Numbered from the stretch's first letter, positions 16,324 to 25,465 are shown. The stretch: DNA of 64,000 nt from JAEULH01 sp034382075 (GCA_034382075.1 JAXMOZ010000003.1:1-64000), one strand, 5' to 3'. Notes: generated from the letters alone by a model not told the origin. Numbers and translations are program-made.

Positions 16324-17286
16324 TCAGTTCTGGACCTGCTGCGCTTCGCCGCCGCGCAGGACGTTGATGCCACCGCCCCCGCCCGAGCCGGAGCGGCCGG
16401 GATGGGGCAGCCCGTAGGGCTTGCCGATCATGTGCAAAACGTCGATCTCGCCGGTGTAGCTGTCGGGCTCTTCCGGCTCTTCCGGCTCCGCCGTCGCGCC
16501 CGGCCGCGCCGGCTCGGCGCCGGCGAAGCTGGCCTTGCGGATGAGCACGTCGATCTCGGGCTCGGGTTCGGCGACGGCCAAGCTGTGCAGGCTCAGCGAC
16601 AGCGAGCCGAGCTGCAGGCCGATCGCGATCTTTTCCGCCTGCTTCGGCGTGACCTCGAGGGTGGCGGTGCTGGCGACCTGGGCCACGCCCTTCTCGCCGC
16701 TGTCGACGCTCTGGTCGATGGCCAGGATCCGCACCCGGGTGAGCAGGGTTTCGCTGAAGTGGCGGGTGGAGCTGTCGTCCGCGCCCTCGTTCTGCACCGT
16801 CCGGCTGAAGGTCAGGAGCACGTCGACCCTGTCGCCGGGGAAGATGAAGCCGGCGATGCCGCGGACGGCGTCGACGGGGATCGACACCGCCCGGCGGCTG
16901 GGGTCGAGGACGGCGGCGAGGAAACCCTGGTCGCCCTTGTGCACCACCCGCGAGCGGGTGATCGGCTCGCCGGCGAACAGCTTGGAGCGGGCCACCGCCC
17001 CGGCGAGCTCCTCCTCGGTCGCCTCGCCGCGGACCAGGTAGTCGTCGACAACGCCGTCCTTGGGCCAGGCGCGCCACTCCAGCACGTCGGCGCGGATGAA
17101 GCTGCCGGTCGGCATGTCGGCCTTGGCGACCAGCACGTCGATCGTCTCCATTGCGGACGCCTGCGCCGCCGGCGCCTGCTCTTCGAGCGCGGCGCGCTGC
17201 GAGGCCATCCAGCTGTTGGCGAAGTAGGCGGTCATCCCCGCCGCCGACAGCGCCAGCGCCAGGAGGATGATCGGTCTCGGGTTCAT
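16324..17286 (-). CDS. cpaB: Pilus assembly protein CpaB/RcpC
   Basis: Periplasmic, membrane-anchored subunit of the Tad machine with a SAF domain. The 320-aa sequence has an N-terminal membrane helix (PIILLALALSAAGMTAYFA) and DVLVAKADMPTGSFIRADVL, the usual CpaB opening of the SAF fold. It continues with AVSIPVDAVRGIAGFIFPGD and RVDVLLTFSRT, then an acidic linker with repeated Glu-Pro and a Gly-rich C-terminus (SGSGGGGG). Start ATG at 17286, 18 bp after cpaA. Confidence 0.92.
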   Translation of the reverse strand: MNPRPIILLALALSAAGMTAYFANSWMASQRAALEEQAPAAQASAMETIDVLVAKADMPTGSFIRADVLEWRAWPKDGVVDDYLVRGEATEEELAGAVARSKLFAGEPITRSRVVHKGDQGFLAAVLDPSRRAVSIPVDAVRGIAGFIFPGDRVDVLLTFSRTVQNEGADDSSTRHFSETLLTRVRILAIDQSVDSGEKGVAQVASTATLEVTPKQAEKIAIGLQLGSLSLSLHSLAVAEPEPEIDVLIRKASFAGAEPARPGATAEPEEPEEPDSYTGEIDVLHMIGKPYGLPHPGRSGSGGGGGINVLRGGEAQQVQN

Positions 17287-17304
17287 GGCCGCCGGCCCCT
17301 TTGC

Positions 17305-17817
17305 TCAACCGATGCCGCGCAACAGCGGCGGGCCGATCGTCAGCCAGCCGCCGGCGGCAATCGCAACGGCGTACGGGATGACCCGGCCCATGAGCACCGT
17401 GCCGATGTCGTCGCGGCCGATCCTGGCAAGGGCCAGGGCAACGGCGAACCGGTATGGGCTCATCATCACCATTGCCATGAGCCCGCCTAAGAAAGTGGTA
17501 ACGAGGACGAACTCGAGCGCGGCCGCCGGCCCCGCCCAGAGCGCCGCCGCCGCCATCAGCTTGACGTCGCCGCCGCCCATGAGCCCGAGGCAGAACGGGA
17601 TCAGCCCGAAGGCGAACACCGCCCCGGCGACGACGACCGCCGCCGGCCAGTCGATGGCGACGCCGCCGGCCAGGACATGGACGGGATAGAGGGCGGCGAT
17701 GGCGAGGCAGATTCGGTTCGGGATCCGCATGGCGTCGAGGTCGGTGACCACCGCCAGCGCCAGCAGGCCCAGGAACAGGCTCACCGCCAGGAAGTCGAGG
17801 GAGGCAACCGCGTGCAT
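17305..17817 (-). CDS. cpaA: Prepilin peptidase CpaA/TadV
   Basis: A24-family aspartic protease that removes the leader of the Flp pilin and pseudopilins at the inner membrane. Both catalytic Asp contexts are visible: VVTDLDAMRIPNR near the N-terminus and MGGGDVKLMAA in the middle. At 170 aa with about six hydrophobic segments it is the short, methylase-free type typical of Tad loci. Start ATG at 17817. Upstream, 360 bp separate it from flp; this gap holds a family C repeat and a strong hairpin. Confidence 0.93.
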   Translation of the reverse strand: MHAVASLDFLAVSLFLGLLALAVVTDLDAMRIPNRICLAIAALYPVHVLAGGVAIDWPAAVVVAGAVFAFGLIPFCLGLMGGGDVKLMAAAALWAGPAAALEFVLVTTFLGGLMAMVMMSPYRFAVALALARIGRDDIGTVLMGRVIPYAVAIAAGGWLTIGPPLLRGIG

Positions 17818-17955
17818 GTCGTCATCGTCCTATGCCCAGCGTCTGCCCAGCCCTGGGCATGGCAAGCGCCGGGCGGCGAAACCGCCGTCCGTTGCCTGTC
17901 CGAGCCGGGCGCTCGCGCCCCTCGGGCGCTCAGGGAGGCGGCTTGCCGGCGCCTC

Positions 17956-18024
17956 CCTCACCCCGACCCTCTCCCTGAGGGCCCCTGAGGGAGAGGGAGG
18001 CTCGCGGAAGCGAGCGGGTGAGGG
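17956..18024. repeat. Palindromic repeat, family C copy 1 (CCTCACCCC...GGGTGAGGG)
   Basis: The outer arms CCTCACCC and GGGTGAGGG are inverted, with an inner hairpin CCCTCTCCCT / AGGGAGAGGG and a small CTCGC/GCGAG stem. It lies between flp and cpaA. A related copy is at 43052-43213. Confidence 0.8.
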
Positions 18025-18136
18025 CTTGCCGATCGCCGCGCCGCGACGCGGCTTGCGACAACGTGGTCTTGCCGTCGGCTGGCGAAGGTGGTCACACCCT
18101 GCGTCGCCGGTGCAGAGAAGACCCTGTCGGGGCGGA

Positions 18137-18154
18137 GCGGCGCAGAGGCGCCGC
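18137..18154 (-). promoter_or_regulatory. Strong hairpin downstream of flp
   Basis: GCGGCGC, loop AGAG, GCGCCGC: a perfect 7-bp stem 22 bp after the flp stop. It has no T-run, so it is more likely an mRNA-stabilising or attenuating structure than a full terminator. Such an element would let the abundant pilin be made in excess over the downstream cpa/tad genes. Confidence 0.45.
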
Positions 18155-18176
18155 CCCGTGATGGAGCCGATAGCGC

Positions 18177-18395
18177 TCAACCGCCAGAAGCGCCGTCGCC
18201 ACCACCAGTGCCGGTGCCAGTGGACGCAGGCGCCAGCGACGTACCGACGCTCTCGAACGTGCTCTTGAGGTTCGTGCCGATCGTCCCCAAGGCGGTAATG
18301 GCGACGACGGAGACGAGGGCGGCGATCAGGCCATACTCGATGGCGGTGGCGCCGGACTCGTCGGAGACGATGCGAGTAATCGAACGAAGCTTCAT
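18177..18395 (-). CDS. flp: Flp-type major pilin
   Basis: Type IVb pilin, the structural subunit of the Tad pilus. The 72-aa precursor has a basic leader MKLRSITRIVSDESG, then the Flp signature ATAIEYGLIAALVSVVAITA. Cleavage by CpaA is expected after Gly15, leaving Glu5-Tyr6 of the mature pilin in the canonical place. The C-terminus is Gly/Thr/Ser-rich. The start at 18395 has a strong ribosome-binding site (AGGAGGA, 4 nt spacing). It is the first gene of the pilus operon. Confidence 0.95.
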   Translation of the reverse strand: MKLRSITRIVSDESGATAIEYGLIAALVSVVAITALGTIGTNLKSTFESVGTSLAPASTGTGTGGGDGASGG

Positions 18396-18560
18396 CAGAT
18401 CCTCCTGCTTGAAAGCGCACCCCCCGATGCAGATCAAGCGTAGGATCACCGCCGGTCTTTAGCAAAATCTTTATTTTGGTCTTAAGTATTTACAGGATGC
18501 TCTATATTTTCGTGCAATCTGCCGTAATTTGTAGAGGTAGTACGCTCATTACAGCCACTG
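18396..18560 (-). promoter_or_regulatory. AT-rich upstream region of flp
   Basis: The stretch 18450-18545 is strikingly AT-rich for this genome (ATCTTTATTTTGGTCTTAAG, TACAGGATGCTCTATATTTT). It lies directly upstream of flp and is the likely promoter/operator region of the pilus operon. No specific operator was recognised. Confidence 0.5.
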
Positions 18561-18754
18561 GCTTGAGGAGGCGCGGACGATAGCGCCGCCGTCGCGGTTG
18601 GCGCTGCCCGTCGCGGTTAGGCCCGCCCCCACGATGGGCGTTGCCGGCAGGTGGGCGCCGGCGAGGCACGGCGGCCCGCGCCGACCCGGGCCGCCTCCGC
18701 CAAGAACAGCGCGTGATCGGGTTGACGCCGCAGGCCCGCCCAGGCCGCGTGCGT

Positions 18755-20010
18755 CGATCCTCGCGACAAGCGAGGATGACGGGCCACAGCGGTTGCAACC
18801 CCACCTTCGTCATGGCCGCACGTGTTGCGGCCATCCACGTCTTGATGAGCGTCGCCGCCGGCAGTTTTTCGTGGGTCCTCGTAACGAGCGCGAGGATGAC
18901 GGGTGACAGCGGTTGCAACCCCACCTTCGTCATGGCCGCACGTGTTGGCACGTGTTGCGGCCATCCACGTCTTGATGAGGCGTCGCCGCCGGCAGTTTTT
19001 CGTGGGTCCTCGTGACGAGCGCGAGGATGACGGCCGGAGAAGACAGCCGTGCGCCGGCGCGGCGGGACGCGCCCGACGCCGACCTAGCCAGCCGCCACCC
19101 GCCAGGAACAGCTCGTGATCAGGCTGGCGCAGCAGGCCCGCCAAGCCGCATTCGTGGATCCTGGCGACAAGCGCGAGGATGACGGGTGACAGCGGTTGCA
19201 ACCCCACCTTCGTCATGGCCGCACTTGTTGCGGCCATCCACGTCTTGATGAGGCGTCGCCGCCGGCAGTTTTTCGTGGGTCCTCGTGACGAGCGCGAGGA
19301 TGACGGCCAAAAAATGCAGGCCGCGCGCCGGCGCGGCGGGACGCGCCCCGACGCCGACCTAGCTAGCCGCCACCCGCCAGGAACAACTCGTGATCAGGTT
19401 GACGCAGCAGGCCCGCCAGGCCGCATCCGTAGATCCTCGCGACAGGCGCGAGGATGACGGGTGACAGCGGTTGCAACCCCACCTTCGTCATGGCCGCAGG
19501 TGTTGCGGCCATCCACGTCTTGATGAGGCGTCGCCGCCGGCAGTTTTTCGTGGGTCCTCGTGACGAGCGCGAGGATGACGGCCGGAGAAGACAGCCGTGC
19601 GCCGGCGCGGCGGGACGCGCCCGACGCCGACCTAGCCAGCCGCCACCCGCCAGGAACAACTTGTGATCAGGTTGACGCCGCAGGCCCGCCAGGCCGCATC
19701 CGTAGATCCTCGCGACAAGCGCGAGGATGACGGGTGACAGCGGTTGCAACCCCACCTTCGTCATGGCCGCAGGTGTTGCGGCCATCCACGTCTTGATGAG
19801 GCGTCGCCGCCGGCAGTTTTTCGTGGGTCCTCGTGACGAGCGCGAGGATGACGGCCGGAGAAGACAGCCGTGCGCCGGCGCGGCGGGACGCGCCCGACGC
19901 CGACCTAGCCAGCCGCCACCCGCCAGGAACAGCTCGTGATCAGGCTGGCGCAGCAGGCCCGCCAAGCCGCATTCGTGGATCCTGGCGACAAGCGCGAGGA
20001 TGACGGTCAA
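18755..20010. repeat. Nested tandem repeat array, family B (about 273-bp higher-order period)
   Basis: Five copies of GACGGGTGACAGCGGTTGCA (first copy variant) occur at about 18777, 18897, 19179, 19454 and 19727; the last three are spaced 275 and 273 bp. Each long unit alternates a GATCCTCGCGACAAG-type hairpin, TTCGTCATGGCCGCA/TTGCGGCCATCCACG, GGCAGTTTTTCGTGGGTCCT and a spacer rich in CGGCG. The spacers are themselves repeats, so this is not CRISPR. The open frames across it are artefacts of the repeats. The 18561-18754 flank shows degenerate pieces of the same unit. Confidence 0.9.
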
Positions 20011-20147
20011 AAAAGGCAAGCCGCCCGCATCGGTTCCTTCCGCCGTCGTTCCTTCCGCAGCCTTTCCTTCCGCCGCCGTTCCTACCGCGTCGTTCTTCCG
20101 TCCTCCCGCCTCCGTTCGCCCCTTGCCCCTTCTCGCCGTGGGTGCGC

Positions 20148-20612
20148 TCAGCGGGTCGGTGTGCAGACGGTGACCGCGACCTGGCCATCGCCCACCACCT
20201 GGCCCGTGGGCACCACCACCCACGTCAGGCTGGGGCTCGGCGCGGCGCTGCCGCGAAGGACGGTGACCCCCACTTGCGGCGCCAGCACCCCGGTCCGGCC
20301 GGCGGCATCGACCGCCACCGGCGTTTGCACGCAGGTGAGCGACTGGCCGGAGCCGCCGAGCGCGGTGAGCGGCCCGGTGACCGGCAGCGCGACAACGGCG
20401 GTGAGCTGGTCGGATGTCGCCGCACCATGATCGGCCACCACCGCGCCCAAACCCTGGGCGGCGTCGGCGGCTCGGCCGGCAGCGGCCAGCAACACCATCA
20501 GCGCGAGCATCGCCCTCACCGCCCCGCCGACGCCCGCGCCGCGGCCGCACCAACGCGCCGTTTCGGTCGCGGCGCCGTCCGCGAGCCTTGAACGCGTCGC
20601 CATTTCCCGCAC
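20148..20612 (-). CDS. Hypothetical secreted protein
   Basis: 154 aa with an N-terminal basic, Arg-rich part, then a hydrophobic signal-like segment (RAMLALMVLLAAAGRAADAA). The mature part of about 100 residues is rich in Val, Thr, Gly and Pro and holds two Cys (LTCVQT, VTVCTPT), suggesting a small beta-rich, disulfide-linked exported protein. The family is not recognised. GTG at 20612 has AGGAGG 9 nt upstream; ATG at 20603 is the alternative. Its place between the flp array and the TadG-like gene suggests, but does not show, a link to the pilus or cell surface. Confidence 0.5.
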   Translation of the reverse strand: MREMATRSRLADGAATETARWCGRGAGVGGAVRAMLALMVLLAAAGRAADAAQGLGAVVADHGAATSDQLTAVVALPVTGPLTALGGSGQSLTCVQTPVAVDAAGRTGVLAPQVGVTVLRGSAAPSPSLTWVVVPTGQVVGDGQVAVTVCTPTR

Positions 20613-20677
20613 CCTTGCGACCCTCCTCCAGCTGCACGGTGCATCCCGGCCGCGTGCCGGCTGGGCTCAGCCCGTAC

Positions 20678-20706
20678 AGCGTGTTATCGTAGAAGATTAA
20701 CACGCT
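20678..20706. promoter_or_regulatory. Perfect inverted repeat, AGCGTGTTA / TAACACGCT
   Basis: Two 9-bp arms at 20678-20686 and 20698-20706 around an 11-nt loop. They lie between the divergent secreted-protein gene and the TadG-like gene. The dyad could be a regulator-binding site or a weak hairpin; there is no adjoining T-run. Confidence 0.45.
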
Positions 20707-20951
20707 TTACTAGAAATGTCGAGGGGCCCGCGCCCCGTGCTTTGCCCCGTGCTTCAACCGTCCACACCAAGCCCGGCCCTGGCCACGCCCCGGCGACGCC
20801 CCAGCCCCACCGCCGGCCCACGGCCCACGGTCACGCCGCACCCCGTTGGCCGGGCTGCTCGAACCCGCCGCCGAGCCGTCGCCTGCAAATACCGAACAGC
20901 ACAATAGAGATTGCTGGCAAAGTACAAGCATTCGTTTCTGTTGCCCAGAGG

Positions 20952-20967
20952 TGGCATTGGCATAGCA
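20952..20967 (+). promoter_or_regulatory. Weak sigma-54-like -24/-12 element
   Basis: TGGCATTGGCATAGCA keeps the TGGCA and GCA boxes in the right spacing but deviates at two consensus bases. It ends 34 bp before the TadG-like start. It may be coincidental. Confidence 0.2.
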
Positions 20968-21001
20968 TAGACGGGGGTCTTCTTGCCTTCGTGGTGGAAC
21001 C

Positions 21002-22516
21002 ATGCGCCTGTCCTTGCCCGCGCCCGCGATCGGCCGCGGGATATTGGAAACCTTGGTCAGCCGTTGCCGCGGGCGCTTGCGGACCATCGGTGCCCACAGC
21101 AGCGGCGGCGTCGCCATCTTCATGGCGGTGGCGGCGGTGCCGCTGTTCGCGATCATGGGGATCGCCACCGACACCGCCCGCGCCTACATCGTCAAGTCGA
21201 GGCTGTCCTCGGCGCTGGACGCGGCCTCGTTGGCCGGCGGGCAGAACTTCTTCGCCGACCACCGCGACGACGACATCCGCATGTTCTTCGATGCCAACTT
21301 TCCGCCGAACTACCTGGGCGCCGCCGTCGACGGCCCGCACATCAGCGCCGACATGGAGAACGAGAAGGTGTCGGTGGCGGCCAGCGCCTCGGTGCCGACG
21401 ACCTTCATGCGCCTGCTGGGCTTCGAGAAGGTGGGGGTCGCCGCCGCGGCCGAGGTCACCCGCAAGATGCAGGCCCTGGACGTGGTGCTGTCCATCGACA
21501 TCTCCGGGTCGATGAACGACCCGGCGCCCGGCGGCGGCAAGCGCATAGACGCCGCCAAGGTCGCGGCCTACGAGCTCATCGACATCCTCTTCGGCGCCGA
21601 CACCACCAAGGACCTGCTCAGCATCGGCCTGGTGCCGTGGAGCTCCAAGGTCAACGTGATGATCCAGGGCAAGCCCTACGTCGCCAGCGCCACGACCAGC
21701 ATCGCCGTGCCGTCGTTCCACAACCCGGAGAACGGCTTTGCCTCCCAGAACAGGCTGTGGTTCGCCAACAACTCGCCGGTGCCGCTGCTCACCCAGCCGC
21801 CCTCCAATTGGGAGGGCTGCGTGTTCTCCCGCTACATCCACAACGGCACCAACGCCGACGACGGCGACATCCGCTATGGCGCGTACGTGGGCGGCGGCGC
21901 TAGCTGGCCGGGCTGGCAGCCGATCTTTCCGGGGACCAACGCGAAGTGGGGCGGCGAGCCGGTCTCCGGCTCGGCCGACTGCGAGCTCTCGGTTTCGGGC
22001 GAGGAATGCGCGGCCTGCCCCAACGTCGGCATCACCCCGCTGCAGCACTCAAAGGCAGCGATCCGCACCGCGGTCGGCGGGCTTTCCGCCGCCGGCAACA
22101 CCAACATCCCCGACGGGCTCGGCTGGGCCTGGCGGGTGCTGAAGCCGGAGCCGCCGTTTACCGAGGCGGTGAAGGATCCGCCGTATGTCCGCGACCAGGC
22201 CATCGTGCTGCTCACCGACGGCGAGAACTGCGGCGCCTCCGGCGACGGCTACAAGCGGGTGTTCGGCAGCTGCAGCGGCGGCCGCGCCGGGATGAACACC
22301 CGGCTGCGGCTGCTCGCCGCCAACGTCAAGGCGGACAACGTGATCGTCTACGTGGTCCAGTTCGCCAACGAGGGGACGGCGCTGCAGACCCTGCTCAAGG
22401 GCGTGGCCAGCGGTCCCACCGCCCCCTACTACCACTACGCGCCGTCGGCGGCGGAGCTGAAGAAGGTGTTTCGCGAGATCGCCAACCACCTCTCCGAGCT
22501 GCGGCTGTCGAAGTGA
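21002..22516 (+). CDS. tadG: TadG-like pilus protein with von Willebrand factor A domain
   Basis: 504-aa TadG-like protein. Residues 33-60 (SSGGVAIFMAVAAVPLFAIM) form the TadE/TadG-type N-terminal membrane helix preceded by Gly-Gly. From about 158 comes a vWA domain with a complete MIDAS motif DISGS (Asp166, Ser168, Ser170) and a later TDGEN. The middle part carries several Cys (GCVFSRY, DCELS, ECAACPN), likely disulfides. It probably sits in the envelope and acts in pilus assembly or adhesion. It is transcribed opposite to the flp operon, beyond the repeat array. Confidence 0.88.
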   Translation: MRLSLPAPAIGRGILETLVSRCRGRLRTIGAHSSGGVAIFMAVAAVPLFAIMGIATDTARAYIVKSRLSSALDAASLAGGQNFFADHRDDDIRMFFDANFPPNYLGAAVDGPHISADMENEKVSVAASASVPTTFMRLLGFEKVGVAAAAEVTRKMQALDVVLSIDISGSMNDPAPGGGKRIDAAKVAAYELIDILFGADTTKDLLSIGLVPWSSKVNVMIQGKPYVASATTSIAVPSFHNPENGFASQNRLWFANNSPVPLLTQPPSNWEGCVFSRYIHNGTNADDGDIRYGAYVGGGASWPGWQPIFPGTNAKWGGEPVSGSADCELSVSGEECAACPNVGITPLQHSKAAIRTAVGGLSAAGNTNIPDGLGWAWRVLKPEPPFTEAVKDPPYVRDQAIVLLTDGENCGASGDGYKRVFGSCSGGRAGMNTRLRLLAANVKADNVIVYVVQFANEGTALQTLLKGVASGPTAPYYHYAPSAAELKKVFREIANHLSELRLSK

Positions 22517-22598
22517 CCGGCCGCTGAAGCATTCGTGACCAGGCGGCTGCACGTGTCGTTGCACACCGCCGGTGCGAGCCGCGAAGCGGCGTGGCCAT

Positions 22599-22705
22599 GT
22601 AGCGCGGGATAGCCGGAGGCGTATCCCGCCTTGGCATCGGCGGGTCCGGCTTCGCCTCGACCCGCCCTACGGCTTCGGAGGCTGCCGCCTCCTCGCAATG
22701 ACGGC
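22599..22705. repeat. REP-like palindromic element, family A copy 3
   Basis: GTAGCGCGGGATAGCCGGAG to CGACCCGCCCTAC at 22599-22670, followed by the outer arm GCCGCCTCCTCGCAATGAC (to about 22705), in the opposite orientation to copy 2. It fills the space between the convergent tadG-like and terC genes. Confidence 0.78.
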
Positions 22706-22740
22706 GTTTTCCTCCTGACCGGGCGTGTCGACACCTTGCC

Positions 22741-23481
22741 CTAGCCGGCCGCCGCTGCCTTGGCCTCCCGCCGCCGCGCCCGGGCGCGAGCGGCGAGCAG
22801 GTTGAGCATCTCCACGCCGATCGAGAACGCGATGGCGAAGTAGAGGTAGCCGCGCGGGATGTGGAAGTGCAGGCCGTCGGCGATCAGGGCCACGCCCACC
22901 AGCAGAAGGAAGCTCAAGGCCAGCATCTTCACCGTCGGGTGGCGGTTGACGAACGAGCTCACCGGCGCCGCGGCAAGCAGCATCACCGCAACGGAGATCA
23001 GCACCGCGGCGATCATGATCGGCAGGTGCTGGGCCATGCCGACCGCGGTGATCACCGAGTCGATCGAAAAGACGATGTCGAGCAGCACGATCTGAACGAT
23101 CGCCGAGGCCATCGAGGTCGCCTTGGCCTTGCCGCCGGCCTCGCCGCCCTCGGTCTGGTGGTGGATCTCGATGGTGCCCTTGGCGAGCAGGAAGACGCCG
23201 CCGGCGATCAGCACCACGTCGCGCCATGACAGCACGTACTCGCCGATGGTGAGCAGTGGCGCGGTCAGGCCGATGATCCAGGTGATGGCCATGAGCAGCC
23301 CGATCCGCATGAGCGCCGCCAGCGCCAGGCCGATGATCCGCGCCTGGCGCTGCTGATGCTCCGGCAGCTTGCCGGTGACGATCGAGAGAAAGATGACGTT
23401 GTCGATGCCGAGGACGATCTCGAGCGCGGTCAGGGTGAGCAGGCTGGCCCAGGCTTGCGGGTCGCTGAGAAGCTCGATCAT
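22741..23481 (-). CDS. TerC-family integral membrane protein
   Basis: 246-aa TerC-family protein with about seven hydrophobic segments. Members export metal ions such as manganese or are linked to tellurite resistance. The family signatures with acidic residues in the membrane are clear: LEIVLGIDNVIFLSIVTGKL (21-40) and LLDIVFSIDSVITAVGMA, both with the conserved (I/S)D(N/S)V motif. There is no CBS or CorC domain. The ATG at 23481 matches the family start (MIELLSDPQAWASLLTLT). Nothing nearby points to its ion. Confidence 0.88.
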   Translation of the reverse strand: MIELLSDPQAWASLLTLTALEIVLGIDNVIFLSIVTGKLPEHQQRQARIIGLALAALMRIGLLMAITWIIGLTAPLLTIGEYVLSWRDVVLIAGGVFLLAKGTIEIHHQTEGGEAGGKAKATSMASAIVQIVLLDIVFSIDSVITAVGMAQHLPIMIAAVLISVAVMLLAAAPVSSFVNRHPTVKMLALSFLLLVGVALIADGLHFHIPRGYLYFAIAFSIGVEMLNLLAARARARRREAKAAAAG

Positions 23482-23766
23482 GGCGGGGTCCCAATCTCGG
23501 CGGTATGGGAAGGCGCGCCCCGCCGGAGGCCGGGTCGTCGCAAGCGGCGCGGATCTTGGCCATGCCGGAGAGCCAAGGCAAGCGCGGATCCACGCCAGCA
23601 ACGCCGGGACGCTGCCGCGGTTCCTGATGACGCCGCCGCGCCGTCGCTGACCGGGCTTTCCCAGGCCCTCCCGGGGCGCGGCCTTGTGCCGGGTCCGACG
23701 CTATGCTTCCTTCGGCCGCAGCAGGCCGAACCCCGGCCGCACCCCGACAGCGACAGGCTTTCCATC

Positions 23767-25008
23767 ATGAGTTCCGCAACGCCGCCCGTCTCGCCGCTCG
23801 CGCCGAAAGGCTTCCCGGAGATGCCGCCGGTGCGCGGCCTCAGGCTTGCCACCGCCGCCGGCGGCATCCGCTACCAGGGCCGCGACGACCTGCTGCTGGT
23901 GGAGCTCGCTCCGGGCACCGCCGTCGCCGGCGCCTTCACCCGCTCGGCCACCGCCGCCGCGCCGGTCTTGTGGTGCCGGCGAGCGCTGGCGGGCGGCCGC
24001 GCCCGCGCCCTCGTGGTCAACGCCGGCAACGCCAACGCCTTCACCGGCGCCGACGGCGAGCGGGCGGTCGAGCAAACGGCCATCGCCGCCGCCGGGCTGC
24101 TCGGCTGCGCCGCCGAGGAGATCTTCGCCGCGTCCACCGGCGTCATCGGCGAGCCGCTGCCGACCGAGCGGATCGTCCGCGCCCTGCCCCGCCTCCACGA
24201 CGAGCTGTCGGGCGGCGACTGGCCCGCGGCCGCCCGGGCCATCGCCACCACCGACACCTTCCTCAAGGGCAGCAGCCGTAGCGTGGAAATCGACGGCCGG
24301 CCGGTGGTCGTCAACGGCATCGCCAAGGGCGCCGGCATGATCGCCCCGGACATGGCGACCATGCTGGCCTTCGTCTTCACCGACGCCGCCATCGCGCCCG
24401 CGGCGCTGCAGGACCTGCTCGTGGCCGGCATCGCCCGGTCGTTCAACTGCATCACCGTGGACGGCGACACCTCGACCAACGACACGGTGCTCTGCTTCGC
24501 CACCGCCGCCGCCGGCAACGCCGCCATCGCCGATGCCGACGATCCGCGGCTCGACGGCTTCCGGGTGGCCCTGGACGCGGTCCTGGTCGACCTGGCCACC
24601 CAGGTCGTGCGCGACGGCGAGGGCGCGACCAAGTTCGTCACCGTGACCGTGACCGGCGCCGAAACCGATGCCGCCGCCCGAACCATCGCTTTGGCCGTCG
24701 CCAACTCGCCGCTGGTGAAGACCGCGATCGCCGGCGAGGACGCCAACTGGGGGCGGATCGTCATGGCGGTGGGCAAGGCCGGCGAGCGGATCGACCGCGA
24801 CCGGCTGGAGATCCGCATCGGCGGCATCGCCGTCGCCGCCGAGGGCGGCCGGGTGCAGGGATACGACGAGGCGCCGGTGGCATCCCACATGAAGCAGGCC
24901 GAGGTCGAGATCGGCATCGACGCCGGCGTCGGCTCCGGCCGGGCGACGGTCTGGACCTGCGACCTCACCCACGGCTACATCGACATCAATGCCTCCTACC
25001 GGTCCTGA
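23767..25008 (+). CDS. argJ: Bifunctional ornithine acetyltransferase / N-acetylglutamate synthase ArgJ
   Basis: Transfers the acetyl group from N-acetylornithine to glutamate in arginine synthesis. The precursor cleaves itself into alpha and beta chains. The self-cleavage site is clear: KGAGMIAPDMATML (187-200), with Thr198 becoming the new N-terminal nucleophile. VVNAGNANAFTG (83-94), ITVDGDTSTNDT and GEDANWGRI are other signature segments. At 413 aa it is full length. Start ATG at 23767. Its last 20 bp overlap the start of the mutT-like gene. Confidence 0.96.
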   Translation: MSSATPPVSPLAPKGFPEMPPVRGLRLATAAGGIRYQGRDDLLLVELAPGTAVAGAFTRSATAAAPVLWCRRALAGGRARALVVNAGNANAFTGADGERAVEQTAIAAAGLLGCAAEEIFAASTGVIGEPLPTERIVRALPRLHDELSGGDWPAAARAIATTDTFLKGSSRSVEIDGRPVVVNGIAKGAGMIAPDMATMLAFVFTDAAIAPAALQDLLVAGIARSFNCITVDGDTSTNDTVLCFATAAAGNAAIADADDPRLDGFRVALDAVLVDLATQVVRDGEGATKFVTVTVTGAETDAAARTIALAVANSPLVKTAIAGEDANWGRIVMAVGKAGERIDRDRLEIRIGGIAVAAEGGRVQGYDEAPVASHMKQAEVEIGIDAGVGSGRATVWTCDLTHGYIDINASYRS

Positions 25009-25465
25009 CCGGGCCGGGTTCGGTCAAGGCTGCCTCCGCGCCGAGGCCGCCGCGCCGGGCCCGCCGCTGCCGCTGTTGCTGGTCGCGGCCGTCGCCATGG
25101 TCGACGTCGACGGCCGGGTGCTGCTGGCCCAGCGTCCCGAAGGCAAGGCCATGGCCGGGCTGTGGGAGTTCCCCGGCGGCAAGGTCGACGAGGGGGAGAC
25201 GCCGGAGGCGGCGGTGGTGCGCGAGCTCGCCGAGGAACTCGGCGTCGATATCACCGAAAGCTGCCTCGCGCCGTTTACCTTCGCCTCGCACCGCTACGCC
25301 GAGGCGCACCTGATCATGCCGCTCTACCTCTGCCGGGTGTGGAGGGGCACGCCGACGCCGCGCGAGGGCCAGGCGCTGCGCTGGCTGCGGCCGCGGGCGA
25401 TGGCGGCGCTGCCGATGCCGCCGGCGGACGCGCCGCTGGTCGCGATGCTCCGCGACTTCCTGTAG
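24989..25465 (+). CDS. mutT: NUDIX hydrolase, MutT-type 8-oxo-dGTP diphosphatase
   Basis: Removes oxidised nucleotides such as 8-oxo-dGTP from the pool. The Nudix box is complete: GGKVDEGETPEAAVVRELAE followed by ELGV, matching GX5EX7REUXEEXGU. LLAQRPEGKAMAGLWEFPGG just before it is typical of MutT. At 158 aa it carries about 25 extra N-terminal residues; it starts with ATG at 24989 inside the argJ end. An argJ-mutT neighbourhood is common in alphaproteobacteria, supporting co-transcription. Confidence 0.93.
   Translation: MPPTGPDRAGFGQGCLRAEAAAPGPPLPLLLVAAVAMVDVDGRVLLAQRPEGKAMAGLWEFPGGKVDEGETPEAAVVRELAEELGVDITESCLAPFTFASHRYAEAHLIMPLYLCRVWRGTPTPREGQALRWLRPRAMAALPMPPADAPLVAMLRDFL

Noticed and set aside
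18755..20010. Coding genes across the repeat array
   Set aside because: The repeated open frames give the same peptide several times, in both strands, caused by the DNA repeat; no starts with ribosome-binding sites or family similarity.
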